Source: Zopfochytrium polystomum
Taxonomy: Eukaryota; Chytridiomycota; Chytridiomycetes; Chytridiales; Chytridiaceae
Reading direction: 5' to 3'
NCBI GenBank assembly: GCA_025765615.1
Contig: JAIVFJ010000083.1
Coordinates: forward strand, 1-64,000
DNA: 64,000 bases
The translations under genes and the position numbers were made by a program. The notes under the pieces are model-generated. The model was not told where the DNA came from and made no database searches. It saw nothing but the letters and a program-made list of their open reading frames with translations. Below are positions 23,136 through 36,679 of this stretch, in pieces; the first letter of the stretch is position 1, and each line of letters begins with the position of its first letter.

Positions 23136-25162
23136 CTAAACCGGCCAACTCCACTTGCTCTGCGTTCCCACCGCGGAGCTGGTCATGCTGGAGAAAGACC
23201 ACCAAATATCCGAGTCCGTGAAAAACTCGTAGTCGTCGTACTGGCTGGGAATCATGACTTCCCAAGGGAACCATGGGACCCCAAGTTTGTTTGCTGCAGC
23301 CGCCTCATTTTGAATTCCGGATGTCTTGCCCCCACCGGTGTTTCCAAATTCTTCGTAAATCACGCGTTTCCCAGCCGCCTGGGCTTTAGCGACAGCGTCA
23401 GCAAGAGCCCAAGAGGCGTCATTGCCGTAGCTATGAATGCTAAGCAAATCGATTGCATCGCAGTTGACATACTCCGACCGCATAGACTGCGAGAAATCGG
23501 TACCGCCTCCCGTGGAAACGAGAATACCCGTTGATGACGGAAGCATTGACTTAATGGTTCTGCACCGGTTGCACATCCAGTCGGAACTAACCCAGTCCAT
23601 GTGTCCCTGCGATTCATTCTCGGGTTGGAATGAAAATACAACGTCCGAGAGCTCCGACCATTTACGATTTCCAAGCTTTGGGTTCCGATGCGAGAGAATG
23701 TGCCTAATGCGGTTGTCCATGGCATTCTGCGCATCAGAGGAGGTGTAAAATGCGGTTGCTCCATACTGAGTGGCATAAGCGTCGGTGTCCCAAAAACCAA
23801 GTGAATACCGATCGTGAAGAGCGATAGTAAGCTTCAGCCCTCGCGACTTGCATCGAACCATCAGTTCGTCCACAAGGCTCAGAACAGTGTCATCGTAGTC
23901 GCCTACTTTGTTTTGCTCAAGGTCATCAACGCCTCTTGACGAGGAGCCCTTCGCGCCAACCCACACATGCGAAATAAAAATTCGAATGACCTTAAAGTTG
24001 GCCGCCGCCAATGCGTCCAAGATTTTGTTTTGATCCGAGTCCGAAAGAACATGCAAGAAGTAAGAATTTACCCCAGCAAAGGACTGGGAGGAGTAAGACA
24101 CAAACGATGTACTTTCATCGACTGTTGAAGTTGGGGTCGGAGGCGCTGCTTCAGTGGTTGCCACTGGGGCTTCGGTAATGGGAGGAGAAGATTCAGACGA
24201 TGAAGTGGCACTACTCGACGAGGACGAAGAGCTGGACGATGAGCTCGATGGTTTAGGCCGGTGCTGAATCGTAATTGGGTGATCAATGCAGACTTCGGCA
24301 CCAACCACAAGGCTCGTTGGAAGAATATTACAGTTCAGGTTGTGATTCATTTGGTAGAGTGTCGACATTGATACTGACGACGAGTCGAAACCAGCCCGGT
24401 TCAGATTGTCCTTTGCAGCAGCAAAAAGCATTTCGCATGTGGTGTTCTGTGATAGCTTGTACACTGTTGAGCATCCTTCCTGAGGTGTGGGTAGTTTGAT
24501 GGTCACTCTAACGGCTTGGTCTGATGGGTCGAAGATGTAGTTAAGGCACACCGATGTGTTTTCTGCCAGCGGCACACAGTTCAAGCCAGGGTTCGCCATA
24601 GAAAATTGGGTCGAAATGGTAACAAACGAAGCATTTTTTGGCAGGTTGGAAGTGAAGTTTCCGGTAAGACTGAGGCAAGAGTCTAACGCCATTGCACTGT
24701 AGCTTCGAGTACATTGATTGTAGGCAACAGTTGTGTTTGTCGAATTCGAGCTTGGAGTCGTGGTCGATGTGTTACCCATCGTCTTCAGAACGCAAATGAT
24801 CTCCCCAGCGACTAGGTTAGCGCAATCAATCCGATCATTGTTGGATAGCAGGGTGGCGACCGGCTGGGTTCAGTACAACAGTGGTCAGCATCTCACGACC
24901 CCACACGCACCACAATTGAATGGACACCAACCACATTGAACTTGTATGCGATGGAGGTGCATGTGTCCGAATCCATGACCTCATACCGAAGCTGGCAGTC
25001 GAGCGAATTTTGAAGAGAGCTCTTGTCCAGCTTTGGGTTCAAGTGGCGACCACGATGGCCGGTGTCTGCGCCTGCGGATGACTCCTTGAAGGTATACGCG
25101 CCTGCCAACGGGGATGCGCTGAGGGCCAGCGCCAGCAGGCATGCTCCTCCAATTGCAGACAT
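23136..25162 (-). CDS. secreted protein: LysM-like domains plus GH5-type glycoside hydrolase
   Basis: Two exons, 25162-24935 and 24863-23136, give 651 aa. The N-terminus is a clear signal peptide (about 1-20, hydrophobic ACLLALALSA then cleavage after AGA). Three LysM-like modules follow: CQLRYEVMDSDTCTSIAYKF completed across the splice site, then two diverged copies starting CTRSYSAMA and CSTVYKLSQ. A Ser-rich linker (about 265-300) leads to a GH5 barrel with FAGVNSYF, LKLTIALHDRYS, the acid/base candidate in FQPENESQ and the nucleophile candidate in YEEFGNTGGG. This resembles endo-beta-mannanases. LysM binds chitin or other GlcNAc glycans, so it may hold the enzyme on cell walls. Substrate is inferred. 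Upstream neighbour COG1 is divergent. Confidence 0.8.
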
Positions 25163-25778
25163 CGTGAAGATGCCCGAGTGGCCAATGGCAGCTGCTCCAG
25201 CCGTTGGCGAGGTCCTTGTCCTCCTCGAGTTGGTTGTCTGGCACCAACGCATCTTCCTCTTTGATTTGCCTCTTGTGCCTGTCTATTTTGATTGCCTTTT
25301 TGGGAAAGGCCGCCCACACCATACACACCCCTTCATCCAACCCCCTTTTTTGGGATATTCCACTTCAATTTCAGCCACCAAAAGGCGCACCCCTGCACGG
25401 CACAAAAAAAACCCACCGCCCACCGCCGCCAGCGAACGGCCAGTGCCAATGACCACCATCACCACCCCCAACTCTAACGCCGCCGGCCCCGCAGAAGAGG
25501 CGGACGCGGCCGGTCCGGCATATTCCGCGAAGAACGACAGTCCGAGGTGGGGAACAGCGGCGGCGGCCCGCTTCGGCTTGTGAGGGGGAAGTGGGTTGAT
25601 TGAATGAAGGAAGCCAACAACCACGGATCAGTATGGAGGCGTTGAGGGACTCAACGGGCAACGGGCTACTGTAACTTGCCGTTCTCCTGCTCTGATGGAG
25701 TTTGGGAGATCGCAGTCTCTCTCTTCAATAATTATATTGATAAAAAAGAAAGTAAAATTAATAAAAAAAGGCCCAACG
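25163..25778. other. divergent promoter region between GH5-LysM and COG1 genes
   Basis: 616 bp; open frames here are shadows with no motif. A-rich and TAAAA-type stretches lie just before the COG1 start. No clear TATA box. Confidence 0.4.
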
Positions 25779-28700
25779 ATGGAGGACCCCAAACGCGAGG
25801 CCGATGGACTCTTTCAGAAGCACGCGGTTCTGGAGCTCCGTGCCATGGTTTCGAAAATGAAGTACGTGGCTGTCATTGATCACCACTCCCGCCAACTCCA
25901 CCTGATGGTCCCAAACGGCTCGTAGGGGCGACATCGAGACCAAGAAGCATGATCTCAGGATCATGGTGGGGTTCGTATTACTAACTCTTGGCGAACGATC
26001 GCGGTGCGGACTGGCCTTTGACTGGTTTCTGCAGCGAGCGATATCGGGATCTTCTGGAGGCTGCAGATTCAGTCAGGACCATGAAAGAAGCTGCAACTGC
26101 TATGCAATCAACACTTTCGGATATGCGTGACTGCTGTGATGTACGGGCGTTGAAGCGTCAGATTCAATCGGACGTTCTTCAGGGAAAAGATGTTAAAACT
26201 GGTTCGGAACGTAAGCCCTCCTAGCATCATTAACAGGGCTTTTCGATTATCATCCACAGAATCACGGAAACAGTTGTTGTACCCAATCGCAGCCATGATC
26301 AAGCTGCTAGCAGATACACCTGAGGAGGTTGGATTTGCCGTATGTCCCTCTCCCCACTCACCAAAAATCGTAGATTTGGCGCGCCTTGGAAGTGCAGCAG
26401 TTTCTTCGAGCAAGCCGCCTTTGGCAGTTCTCGAATACCGTTTACCGAACCTTGCAAGGAACGCGAGAATCTGGTGATTTCGTTCTGCAAAAGTCGTTTC
26501 CTGTGTTCGTGCGCCTCTGGGATGCGGCTAGCCATTTTCGGTCAAAGATCAAGGAACAGTGCCTCACTTCCATGAAGTCTCCGAATCTATCAGACGAGGT
26601 ACTGGTTTGGTGTATTGTTCGAACTCTCAAAATGCATGCAGGAACTTGCAGAAATCATTGCCTCGCTTATGGTTTTGGAGCGGACAAATCTGCGTCAGGC
26701 ACTGTCCACCTTTTTGGAGCAGCGCAAGTTGCACATTCTCGCTCAGTTGGATGTTGACATTGGCGAGGGTCAGGCGGAACCACTATCAAAGAAGATGAAC
26801 CAGTTTGTGCAGGCGTTTGTTCGAACAGTAGCGCAAGCACATTCCCTTTTCTATCGGCCAGTTTCTGGTGCCAAAGATACAGTTCTCTCCAGCCAACTGT
26901 CGGCTTTAAGCGTTGCCAAGGAGCCGAACGCTCTCCTTCCCTCGATAGCATTCATGTTTTCAGAAAAAACAAACGTGCACCTTATTTTCAGGCAGTTGCC
27001 TCCACAAGTGCAGACCTACGCGCCGTTTATCAACTATAGTGATACTGGGGAATGGCTTCCATCGTCTACTTTGAAAAGCTTAGTCTCCGCGTGGGCAAAC
27101 TCCTTGAAAGCAGACAGCGAGCTTCGACTTTATCGCCTACTTGAGACTCTTCGTTTTGGGCGACAACTGAGTAAGCTACGGAGCAGCTTAGTCGATCATT
27201 TGTGCGCTCTGGAGGTGGACAAAGAGGCCGGATTAGCTTCATTAGGCTGGAAAGAGGTAAAAAATAAGCTTCAAGAGTCCACTAACATCTTTCCCCAGCT
27301 TCGTGGTCTTCTTCTACACGAAGAATTCTCTCTCTGGGAAGAGCTCTTCCGGGCCGTGTTCGCGAGGCGAGTAAATGAGCTCATCGTGAAGTCCATGGAG
27401 CAGTTGGAACTGCAGCCAATTAAAGTTGTTGTTTCGAAGCTGGGCTCTAATGAATTTCGCTCGACTGGTAATATATTACTTCGTTGGAAAAAAGCTTAAA
27501 ATTTTACTTAGAGCACTCCTTCTCTGACTTCATCTGGAGCGCGGCAAGTAATAGCACAGGTCCAACAATTTTCGGCCGACCCTCTCCTAGTCAGCGAATG
27601 CAGAGCCCGGCACTCCAGGCGGTTGTTTCCGCCTTTGAAAAGTCAATACGATACATTGCGGAAGATGTTTCGCCTCTCCTAGGAGGTGGTTCCTCTCGCG
27701 AAGAACCTGGAGAGTCAATCCCCGGCTTTGTTTCGAAGCCTTCTCCTTCTCGACTGGATGCCTCCGACTTCAACGAGTATGCGCGACTGACTGTTCATTT
27801 GCGAATGTGCTGAAGATCCACCGAAACATTAGGGACTACAGCAAGTTCCTGCGAAAGTATCAAGACGAGAGCCGTTTGGCAGTCCTCAAGCTGAGAGATG
27901 GCCTGCTAGCATTGTTGAAAGATCGAATAGCTGCCGTGGAAGAGGGTGCGCATTACTTGCTCCCTCACTCTTCCCCTTAGTCTCCCCCTCTCCAACGTTT
28001 CGCACATGAAGAAGCGCACTTTTCGTCTTTGCCTATCTTGTCTGATTTTTCTTTCCAGATCACTCGGCAATCGATGAGTGCTTGTTCATTGGAAAATGCT
28101 GTCGTAGTATCGCGTCGAACCTCATGCAGCCATTGATCCACGATCTCGAATCAGAACTTACTCCAACTCACGCCTTACCGTCGCGCTTAAGAACTCGACA
28201 GCTTCGGCGACGCGCTGCTGTTCCTGATGTTCAAAGTGGTGATCTTTCCTTCTTCAGTTCTTGCTACCCTGCTAACATTCAACCGAAGACAAGGGGCTCA
28301 CGGAGCTTCGGGAGGCGTTAATGGACGTCTATCGAACGGCTTACAGCGTTTGGATCTCCGCGACAGCAGATAAGTTCTCTTCCGATCTTGAAAGCGGCTT
28401 TTTGGCGGAAGATTGGGCCAAAGGATCAAGGTTTCTTGGGATTTGGGAAGGTGAGCCTGCTAGAGACTGTCTTCGCCGTCTGATTCGACCCCCCTATCCA
28501 GCAATCCCAATTCGTGCAGAGACAGAATCTGGCGATGTGGCAGAGGAGCAGCTGCGGTTACCGGTGCACACCAGCCCATTCCTCATCAGTGTCTTGCTCG
28601 ATGTATCCAGAGAAATCAATCGCGCAGGAGGCTATTCCATTGAGAAGGTTTGTGGAATTACTCTAGACCGCTTTTATTGAGGAATCGAGCAGGAGGTGCT

Positions 28701-29797
28701 TCAATCCTTGACGGATGCACTGACAGACAAGTTTTTGCACTTTTACGAGGACTCCCTTTCGAAGTTGCGAGTGGCGGATTGGACGGAGAAATCATTTATT
28801 CAAATCATGTTTGACGTTGGATTCATGGGTTTTGTGTTCAAAGCGTCCACAGTATCCTTAACGGATGATGGCAATGCTGCAGCTGCTGCAGCGCGAAAGC
28901 GAGCTGCCAAATTTCAAAATTTAAACAGCATTTTGCTGTCTTATGTAAGCCCCTGCTTGTAAAGTCGGACCCAGACTGATCCATTCGTCGTGCGCAGATT
29001 GACCCAATTGACTGGGCAGTTGCTGGTCCTCATGTGACTGGAAACGTTGATCGCTTTTACTACCGAACCTCCGCTCTTCTTGGCCTTCTTGAGGCTCTTA
29101 ACCCCAAGCCCTCGGACTTGTTAGTTAATCTTTTCAGGAGCTCCGAAGTCTACTTCAGTATGCTGATGCCCCTTTTCACTTCCTGTGCAGGAGAAAAAAC
29201 CCAACCCTGAACGAGCTCCACAATGTAATCCCCGTCGTGGGCCAGTCGCCTCGCTTCACCCTCCTTCCAGTGAGCCAACCTTTGGCGCGACCCTCTGGAC
29301 GATCCGCTCCCACCGTGGCATCACAAGATCCAAAGTTTATTCGTCAACCCACCCTCGGCCAATCGACTAAACGCCCTCCAATTCGTATCTCGTTCGCGAG
29401 TAGTGCGGCCCGAGGAGCCGCATTGGGTCATCCGGCACCGATAGCCGCATCGTCGAGCCAACCCACTGGTTCGGTGGCAACGGGACCAGCAACGGTCCCC
29501 GCCCCTGTGGCTCCGTCGATCGTCTCCGGAGTCGGTGGCCTTGGTACCATGATGGTCGGTCTGGTAGGCGCGGCGACGTCCGCCGCCCAGAATGCCGCCA
29601 GTGGCGCTGCACAGTCTTCGCAGTGGAATCTAGGCGGTCAGAGGACGCTCATCGGCGGAGCAAGCGCTATGTTTGCAGCATGGACTTCATCCGCCCAGTC
29701 AACGACCACACCAGCAGCGAACCAGCCGGGTGTTAGCTTCGGCCCCGGAGTTTCGTCTCAGCCGCCCACTTCAAGTCCGTCGACGCGAAGGTCTTGA
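25779..29797 (+). CDS. COG1: conserved oligomeric Golgi complex subunit 1
   Basis: Subunit of the COG tether for retrograde vesicles at the Golgi. Fifteen exons (25779-25861, 25926-25970, 26035-26210, 26260-26327, 26374-26598, 26642-27256, 27299-27467, 27512-27776, 27833-27945, 28059-28238, 28289-28450, 28502-28647, 28693-28944, 28998-29119, 29191-29797) give 1,075 aa, like human COG1 (980). The N-terminal Vps51-type block is diagnostic: ADGLFQKHAVLELRAMV, GDIETKKHDLRIMVGERYRD, LLEAADSVRTM; later IKLLADTPEEIWRALE, the FIG motif and IDPIDWA. Two introns (27257-27298, 28451-28501) are divisible by three without stops. Several middle junctions (27777, 28239, 29120) were picked by phase and could shift by a few bases. 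The last exon is Pro/Ser/Ala-rich. Confidence 0.85.
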
Positions 29798-30663
29798 GGT
29801 ACCGGACCATGTAGAAATCGAAAATAAACCTTATACTTGTGGGCGAGTAATTTTTTGCGATGGGGGATGGGGCGGTGGTGCCATTTTCAGATTTTTGGAA
29901 AGTGAAACAGTTGAAACCAGCCCTTTTGGAACTTGGGATTCTGATTGTGTTTGGAATTGGAAAGCGGCACCAGGAAGTAACGGAGGCCTTCCCTTTGCAA
30001 TACGACTATTTGATAGCGTACAACTCTCACCTGATTTGATCAGTTCAGCCCGAAACGTATGCATGAAAAAGGAATACCCGGCCATATATTCGGATTAGGA
30101 AAGCCTTTCATCCATTCCTCACCCGCCATGTCCAATTCACTGCAATTTCACGGTAAATCCATTACGATCTTTTATACATTTTACCTTTCACCAGCACAAA
30201 GTGGACCCATCCAAGGACTATAGATAGCTCGCAGGTGGCGTAACGGTGATTGTTGACTTGGTGATGGGTGTGTGGTGGGTTGAGCAGTTGGGCTGAACGG
30301 TGAGAGGGCTACTAATCAGCGCCAAGGCGACGAAAAAAAAAAGTCGGAGTTGAATCATAAACTGGTTTCAAACTACTTGGTACCGTTCTGGTTCGATTGA
30401 GTTAACGACGACTTTTCTTTGAGCTTTTTTCTGGCGGTGCTACGACGGGAAAGTAAAACCGAACAACGAAGCCGAAAAGAGGTTATATTTGGATTTGGCT
30501 GAGGGAGAAATTTTGAAAACCCGAAGAACAACTTTCAAGGAGAAGGGGGTTCGGGTCGACCGGCGCGCGGAAACCGCGGTCCGTCAACCCGCCAAAGGCT
30601 CAGCGCTCAGTTTGACGACGCCTGCGTACGTTTTAAGTCGAGTAAATAGTGCAATCAAGTATT
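29798..30663. other. convergent 3' region of COG1 and VMP1, no gene seen
   Basis: 866 bp with only motif-less short frames on both strands; likely 3' UTRs plus non-coding DNA. Confidence 0.45.
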
Positions 30664-32525
30664 TCAGGTTTCTAAAATCAGCGGAGATACCTCGGCCACG
30701 GACTCCACTAATGAAGACTCTGGACTCGGCTCCGCCGGCTCGTCTGAGTCGGACTTCAGATTTATGATTTCGATTTCGTGCTGTCTCCGAAGCTCTTGGA
30801 TGGCCAGAGCCTCCACCAAAGAGAGGGCGAAGTAACCGACCATTCCAGCAATGATCATGTTCCAAATGATGGAAAAAATGGAACTAGGCTGTAATTGCTT
30901 CCAGTCATGATCTGCGGGGACTATGGGCATGGAAAGCGACTTACCACTTCGTCACTCACTGCGGAAGGGTTCGCAAATTGTCGCAGTTGACCGTTCAGAG
31001 CTGTCTGCGCGAGGTCGTGAAGTATGGGAATCCGATTCCGAAGGGCCGTCAAAATACCATCCAATACACCCTCAGAGAAGAGGATAACAAGAGAGAAGCT
31101 CTGAAGAGTATTTTTGATCATGGCTTTTCCAATGAAAGTCGCTCCCCAGAACTTGATAAAAGGGACTGAAAAATGCCCACATATAATCCCCGCAAGGTCG
31201 AAGAGAGGGTTTGGAACCTTCGGAGAAGCAGCAGCGATCAGAAATTAAGGGAGCGTGCTCGAAAGGTGAATTCAACTCACGGAGGCACAAAGCAGAATGC
31301 CGAAAAAGCCCAGGTTCTGCATCACCATGTACATCATGACTTGCATTCTTTCGGAAAATGCACGATTTTCTGGGCGCTTTTCCAGTATCCGTTCTATGCT
31401 GACGAAGTCCGGGTCGTCGCGCCCAGCAATGGCAGCGGCTCGTGCGATAAAGTATGGTGGCAACTCCCCGATGGAGGTGCCTAGCCCCCAAAAGAAGACT
31501 GCGTACTTGACCTTGTCGTAGATTTCGAACACAGACGGCGGTGGGCCCGTTGGAGTGGAGTGGCAAACAAAGCTGGTTCGAGTTCAAGAAGACGTCAGTG
31601 TGGCATTAGAATCGGAAGGACGGCTGACCTCTGGGCTCCGCGATCCTCGAAGTCAAGGCCATTGCAAATATACGCGGTTAAGGTCACCTTTGCCACGTGG
31701 GGCCCCAAAAAGAGGACAAAAGTATGTAGACCAGTTCCCAACCCAATCGATGAGGCGATCCCTAACAAAACCCACCAGCCATACCATAAGATTATAGCTT
31801 CCGCACCCCGAAGTTTCTAAATGCAAGACAGTTAATCAGCAAAGAGAATGCGGGTCGGGCACTGCTTACAGTTTTAAGTGGTCCGTCAATTGAATACGCG
31901 GATATGACCACTCCCACAACCGCTAAAATAGACGCCATCAGGGCCCGGTTCCCCAATAAGCTCGAAATGGCGTCCTTTAGCCAATTGTAGACGTAAACTG
32001 AGAAATATCGCACGATGGTGAAGGGTGAGGACCATATCGAGAGTTTCGACCGATAGGTGTTCAGCTCCCGCCGGCGAAGCGATCGGACTGAATGACGTGC
32101 CGAAGTAAGCAAAACCTGGACAATTAACCTTTTAGCAACTCACACGTTGGAGGCCGCGGCGCCTCGTGCGATGTTCCAATGCCCTCATACTCCTCCAGTC
32201 TTTCAATAAGAGACTGCTTTTTTCCGTGCTCGTTCAGCTGTTTGAAGGAATTGTGGAAGAAGAAGCGACGATCAGCTGATGGCAGTGGCGGGGGAACAAT
32301 GGCGCACATTCCGCTTCCGTAATTCCTCTTGAAGACGGAAGACGGTAAACTCCTTTGATCTGGGGTAGACGCGGTGAGAAGCAGCGTGAAGGATGACGAG
32401 CGAGGAGAAGCGGAGGATGCGTGAAGCGGAGGATGAGTGAACCGAGCATCGACAAAGCTACTTCGTACGATCGGCGGAGCGTCCTTCGACAGGAGCACGC
32501 ATGAAATACCTGAAGTTGTGGCCAT
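30664..32525 (-). CDS. VMP1: vacuole membrane protein 1 (VMP1), DedA-superfamily scramblase
   Basis: ER multispanning protein needed for autophagosome formation and phospholipid scrambling. Six exons (32525-32144, 32087-31870, 31816-31629, 31572-31281, 31217-30945, 30888-30664) give about 525 aa. Family hallmarks are complete: [50 protein letters not shown] joined to [20 protein letters not shown], then [13 protein letters not shown]. The final exon contains the last membrane helix. The last acceptor could instead be 9 bases upstream (exon from 30897), adding three residues. The N-terminal about 125 residues are low complexity and less certain. VMP1 is absent from budding yeast, which fits an early-diverging fungus. 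Confidence 0.92.
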
Positions 32526-32841
32526 TGTCAGGCGGCATGGCGAGCCACTAGCAGAAGCCGGAGGCACAGGCGGGAAGGCGGCGCGGAGGGCGCTATGAGC
32601 TCGCTGAATGGAGGGTGCAAGTCGGGGAAGCTGGCAGTCGGGCGTGCGAGGCGGGTCCGCGCTTATCAGTATGGATTGGTCTTCACGAGTGGACAAGCAA
32701 GAGAAAAACGGCAGAGACAGACCCCCCACACCCGAATTGGCGGACAAGTCCTGCTTTGGCGCGTGCGCGTCCTTCCTCCCTCTGTGTTTGGCCGCTGCCC
32801 CTCTGCCCCTCGCCGCAAACTTTCACACAAACCAACCGCTT

Positions 32842-35800
32842 TTATTGCCCTTGACTGCGAAGACGGTGCACGTGGTCGATGGCCCGCGACATCTTCACTC
32901 ACACGGTAAGTTGCAATGAAAGAGAACTGGAAGCATGAGATGAACGCCCCACCTGTTCCTCGAGCTGTTCTTTGTACCGGAATTCGCCATAGTTGAAGTC
33001 CTGCAAATGTGCATCGATGGAACCGAGGGACAGCCGCAATGCGTTCTCAATCTCAGTCGCCCCGTCGTACCCTCCAAAACCGGAAAGAGATCGTATTTCG
33101 CAAATCGCCTGTGCCGTATTTATCCGCACCTTGAAGTTTTTGCTTGTGCAAGTCGCGGTCACGAGTTTGTTCATGAGCTCCTCTCTCCACGAGACACTGT
33201 CAATATTGATATGCTGATTTTGCAAGAGATTGTAAATGGCATGGGCCGCATTCCAACGTGTCTTGCAACAGTTGGTTTTCGGTTGAGCGTTCTAATTGGT
33301 ATCTGATTAGCCTACCTTGAAAGGGCCAGTTTCAACTTGCTTGATCAGGATCACGACGGCCTCCTTAAGGGACCCTTCCACATTGCGCTCCACGAACTGC
33401 GAAGAGCCTATTTTCAAAATGTTTCCAATGGCGCGAACACCACTCGAACGACACTGAACCGTTCAAAATTACTTCTCGCAGAAACCTTTTGACATAATAC
33501 CTTCTCATTGTCTCTCGCAGAGTGCAGGGCCAGGGCAAACATCAGATCGAGAGACGCGTTCGTCAACACTACGCAACCTGCCGTCCCGGGGTCGCAATCA
33601 CATAAATTTGCTAATGCCCATCCTGCTCGTATGCGCACGTTGATATTTTCGTCACGAATAGCTGACGGCAACGCTGCGGCTAAGTCAGAAACGAACTTCG
33701 AATCCTGAAGCCACGCGTTAGGTTCCAACTAAAGCGCCCCGCGACTTACCGCTTTGAACACCGGTAGAGAAGCAAATCCCCCAAGCGCATGTAAACTTGA
33801 TGAGCGTACTCCTGCATCTGTGTCCTCATGCGTTTGCAAGCACGCTAATCCGCACGTGGCTCGGAATTCATCCTAAGTGCATGTAAGAATCCGACAACGA
33901 CTTCGCACGACTGACATCATTCAGCAATGCTGGTCGAGGTAGAGCGGACATGCAATCAAGAGCAGCGGAGCGGACAGAGGGACTCGTATCCGTCGCAGCG
34001 GGAATGCAAAAGCGAGCAATTAGGTCTTTCCACATGACTCCGTCCGCATTCTGAATCTTGGAAGTCCTCAATGAAAAAAAAAAATCAGTTGATAAAGAGT
34101 ATCTCACAAGTTCTTGATCGTCGGATGCACGAATTAACAACTGTTCGATGACTCTGAGGGATGCGACACGGATTTCTGGGAATTTCTCTGCGACTCCACA
34201 CGATATCAAGTCTACAGTTGCGTCCCATCGAGACAGAATCTCGCCTGGCCGGTTCCGTGAAAGTGAAGCTAAGATTGAAAAGGCCGCTCCACGAACAACA
34301 TCCGTCTCTGACTCCCCGCTTGACAGTGCAACAATGACATTGAATAAATAGGCCCAACTTCGCTCTTCACTTGGCTTTTGAGGACTGGTTGTCTCCCTCA
34401 GATTCAAACCAGCGTCGACGAGAGACGAAATCAGTCGTAAAGCCAGACTCTTAATTTCATTATCTAATATCGCTTTAGATTGGTCATGAGTTCAAGACGA
34501 GAACCTGCGTATTGGACTTTTGAAAGGGCAAGGGTATACATTTCGGACCGGAAGTCGCGAATCAATCGATCGTAGGGCGTGGTGCGAACCAAATCTGATG
34601 AGCACTGAATCAATCATAAGAGACGAAGCGCGGACACGTCCTCCTACCTTAAATAAGGCCACAACTACCTGGTTATTAACTTCGCGAGACAATGCGGTGA
34701 GAATGCTTAGATGGATGCTCGCAAGAAGTTTCGACAGCTTCTCGGAGAGTGAAGTAAAGTTCAGCTTTGCTGATTGGGTCCTCCTGAAAGACACTCGTCA
34801 TCAAAACTTCAAGAACTGGCGACCCGACTTACGAGGCCTCTGCAACAGAAAGATATGGTTTGCTGCTCTCTAAAAATGCCGAGATGGCTCCAGCTGCTGC
34901 GATTTTTACCCGAAAAGGTTCATCCATTTGAAGTAACGACAAAAGAGTCGCTGAATTAAATTCTCCGAAAAATGTAGGCCATTTCGGGAAAACGAGTTTT
35001 GGGTGCGCCTACAAAATAAAATTCAAGGCTTGCACGGAAAGTAAATCCGTACCCTAAGTAGAAGCTGAAGGCATATTAAGGCCGCAGATTGAACTCTTCC
35101 TTGATGTGGGCTGGCGAATATCAGTGTCGTTACGAAGCGTGTGACATTACATTTTTCCAGAGGATCCTTCAGTCTCGGAAACATCAGAGTCTCCAGGAAA
35201 CTTTCGCCAGGGGAGCTTCGTCTTTGACACACCTTGCAATCTGTGAAATAGACTGAGATGATGTCGGTGGTTTATCGACCATCGAACCTTGGTGATGGGG
35301 CGGTTTGAGAGTGTAGTGTAGACTTCGCAGGAAAGAGAAGTGGTTGCAAGCAGGTCATTACGCCGACAAAAGCATCAACAAAGAGCGCCTTATTTTCAGA
35401 TATCAATATCTGAAGAACATTGAGGGTTGCATGTATCGTCTGTGAGAAGCAACCATCAGATTTGAAGGGTCGCAAAGACTAAATGCTCTAACCTTTTCCG
35501 TCGCCAGACGGGCGTTCCGTTGGTCCAAGTTGTCCAGAACCATCAAAAGCGATTCCCGTTGAATCACACCCGCCTTTGCGCCCCCTCTCGCACAAACGTG
35601 GCCAAGACATACAATCGCAAGCCGACGTGTTTCCACATGATCGTTGGTTGTTCGCGAAAAGGGTTTCACTACTTGCAAAATATTTTCATGGACCTGAAAC
35701 CGCATTTCGAGTCAGCTTCTGCGGGGCTGTGAGGCCGAAGTGCCCTGCAAACCTCTGTACAGCTCTGTCCATTGTCTTGCACAACACTGCAAAGGGTTCG

Positions 35801-36422
35801 GAGGTGCTCTACAACGAATGGGGACGGTGGGCGGCCCGACAAGCGTCGCAACAAAAACTGGGCCGTCGTGACCACAGCGTTTTGTTTCTTGGGAGAATCC
35901 TTCCACGAATGCTAATTCGGGGGTGGTAGTTCAAAAGCGTGCGGCTTTAAGCGGACAACTCACCGCCAGCCGCGTGAAAGCAAACTGGACGAAATGGCAA
36001 AAGTCATCTGCATCCGGATCCTGAGCGTACACGCTGCACCCCGCGTTCGAGGAGAGCAAGGCAATCCTTAAAAGGCGATGTCAGTGAGCGAACTATCGCA
36101 GAGCGCCCACGGAATGCTTGGCCGTTAAATGTGCTGGCAAAGTGCGACTCACTCTTTCGGATAGTATGGGGCTGGGAGGAGCTGGGACTGTGTGGGTCAC
36201 TGACTCCGACAACGCTTTAATGGAAGGAGGCAGTTGCAGTGCTTGGGGGTCATCAGCACAAGTGCTGCTCGCTGATTCGGACGGCGATGGTCCCGCAGCG
36301 GGAGCGGCGATCCCTACGGTCCAGGTCGAGGAGTTCGAGCTGACGATCGCTCGGAGTGACTCTCGGCTTACATCCACACGGTCCAGTTCCTCGATGGAGT
36401 TGTCTGCTGCGCCTTGTTCCAT
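32842..36422 (-). CDS. HEATR6: HEAT repeat-containing protein 6
   Basis: Alpha-solenoid protein of unknown biochemical role. Seventeen exons (36422-36153, 36020-35964, 35911-35753, 35693-35493, 35439-35288, 35240-35151, 35095-35053, 35008-34833, 34783-34648, 34604-34505, 34463-34108, 34056-33916, 33872-33750, 33704-33501, 33453-33316, 33261-32953, 32892-32842) give about 901 aa. The family's signature block, SDSD-x-S-x-x-EG, is seen as GDSDVSETEG (exon 6) and the TPYDRLIRDF block follows (exon 10); HEAT units with VRSAALD, NVRIRAGWALANL and VRAIGNIL come later, ending KNFKVRINTAQA. Intron 34107-34057 is divisible by three. The first exon and its donor are the least certain; intron 35150-35096 was set by phase. 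VMP1 follows 316 bp downstream on the same strand. Confidence 0.85.
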
Positions 36423-36679
36423 TTCACTCAGAAAAAAAAAAAAAAAAAAAAGATAGATGCACGGCATGCAGTCTTCTTTCATCATTTGTACATTGCAAAA
36501 GCGTGTCGAAGGTAACTGAACGGGGACGAGCCACCGAACGAAGGAAGTAAAGGAAAGGTCGCGGTCCATCTGCACGGAGGAGAGAGAAGAATGAGCGTAC
36601 CACCACACAAAGAACCGTTCTCGCATGCTCATCGATTCACTTCCTCTGAAATCTGTCAATCGACACGACAGCACCACGG

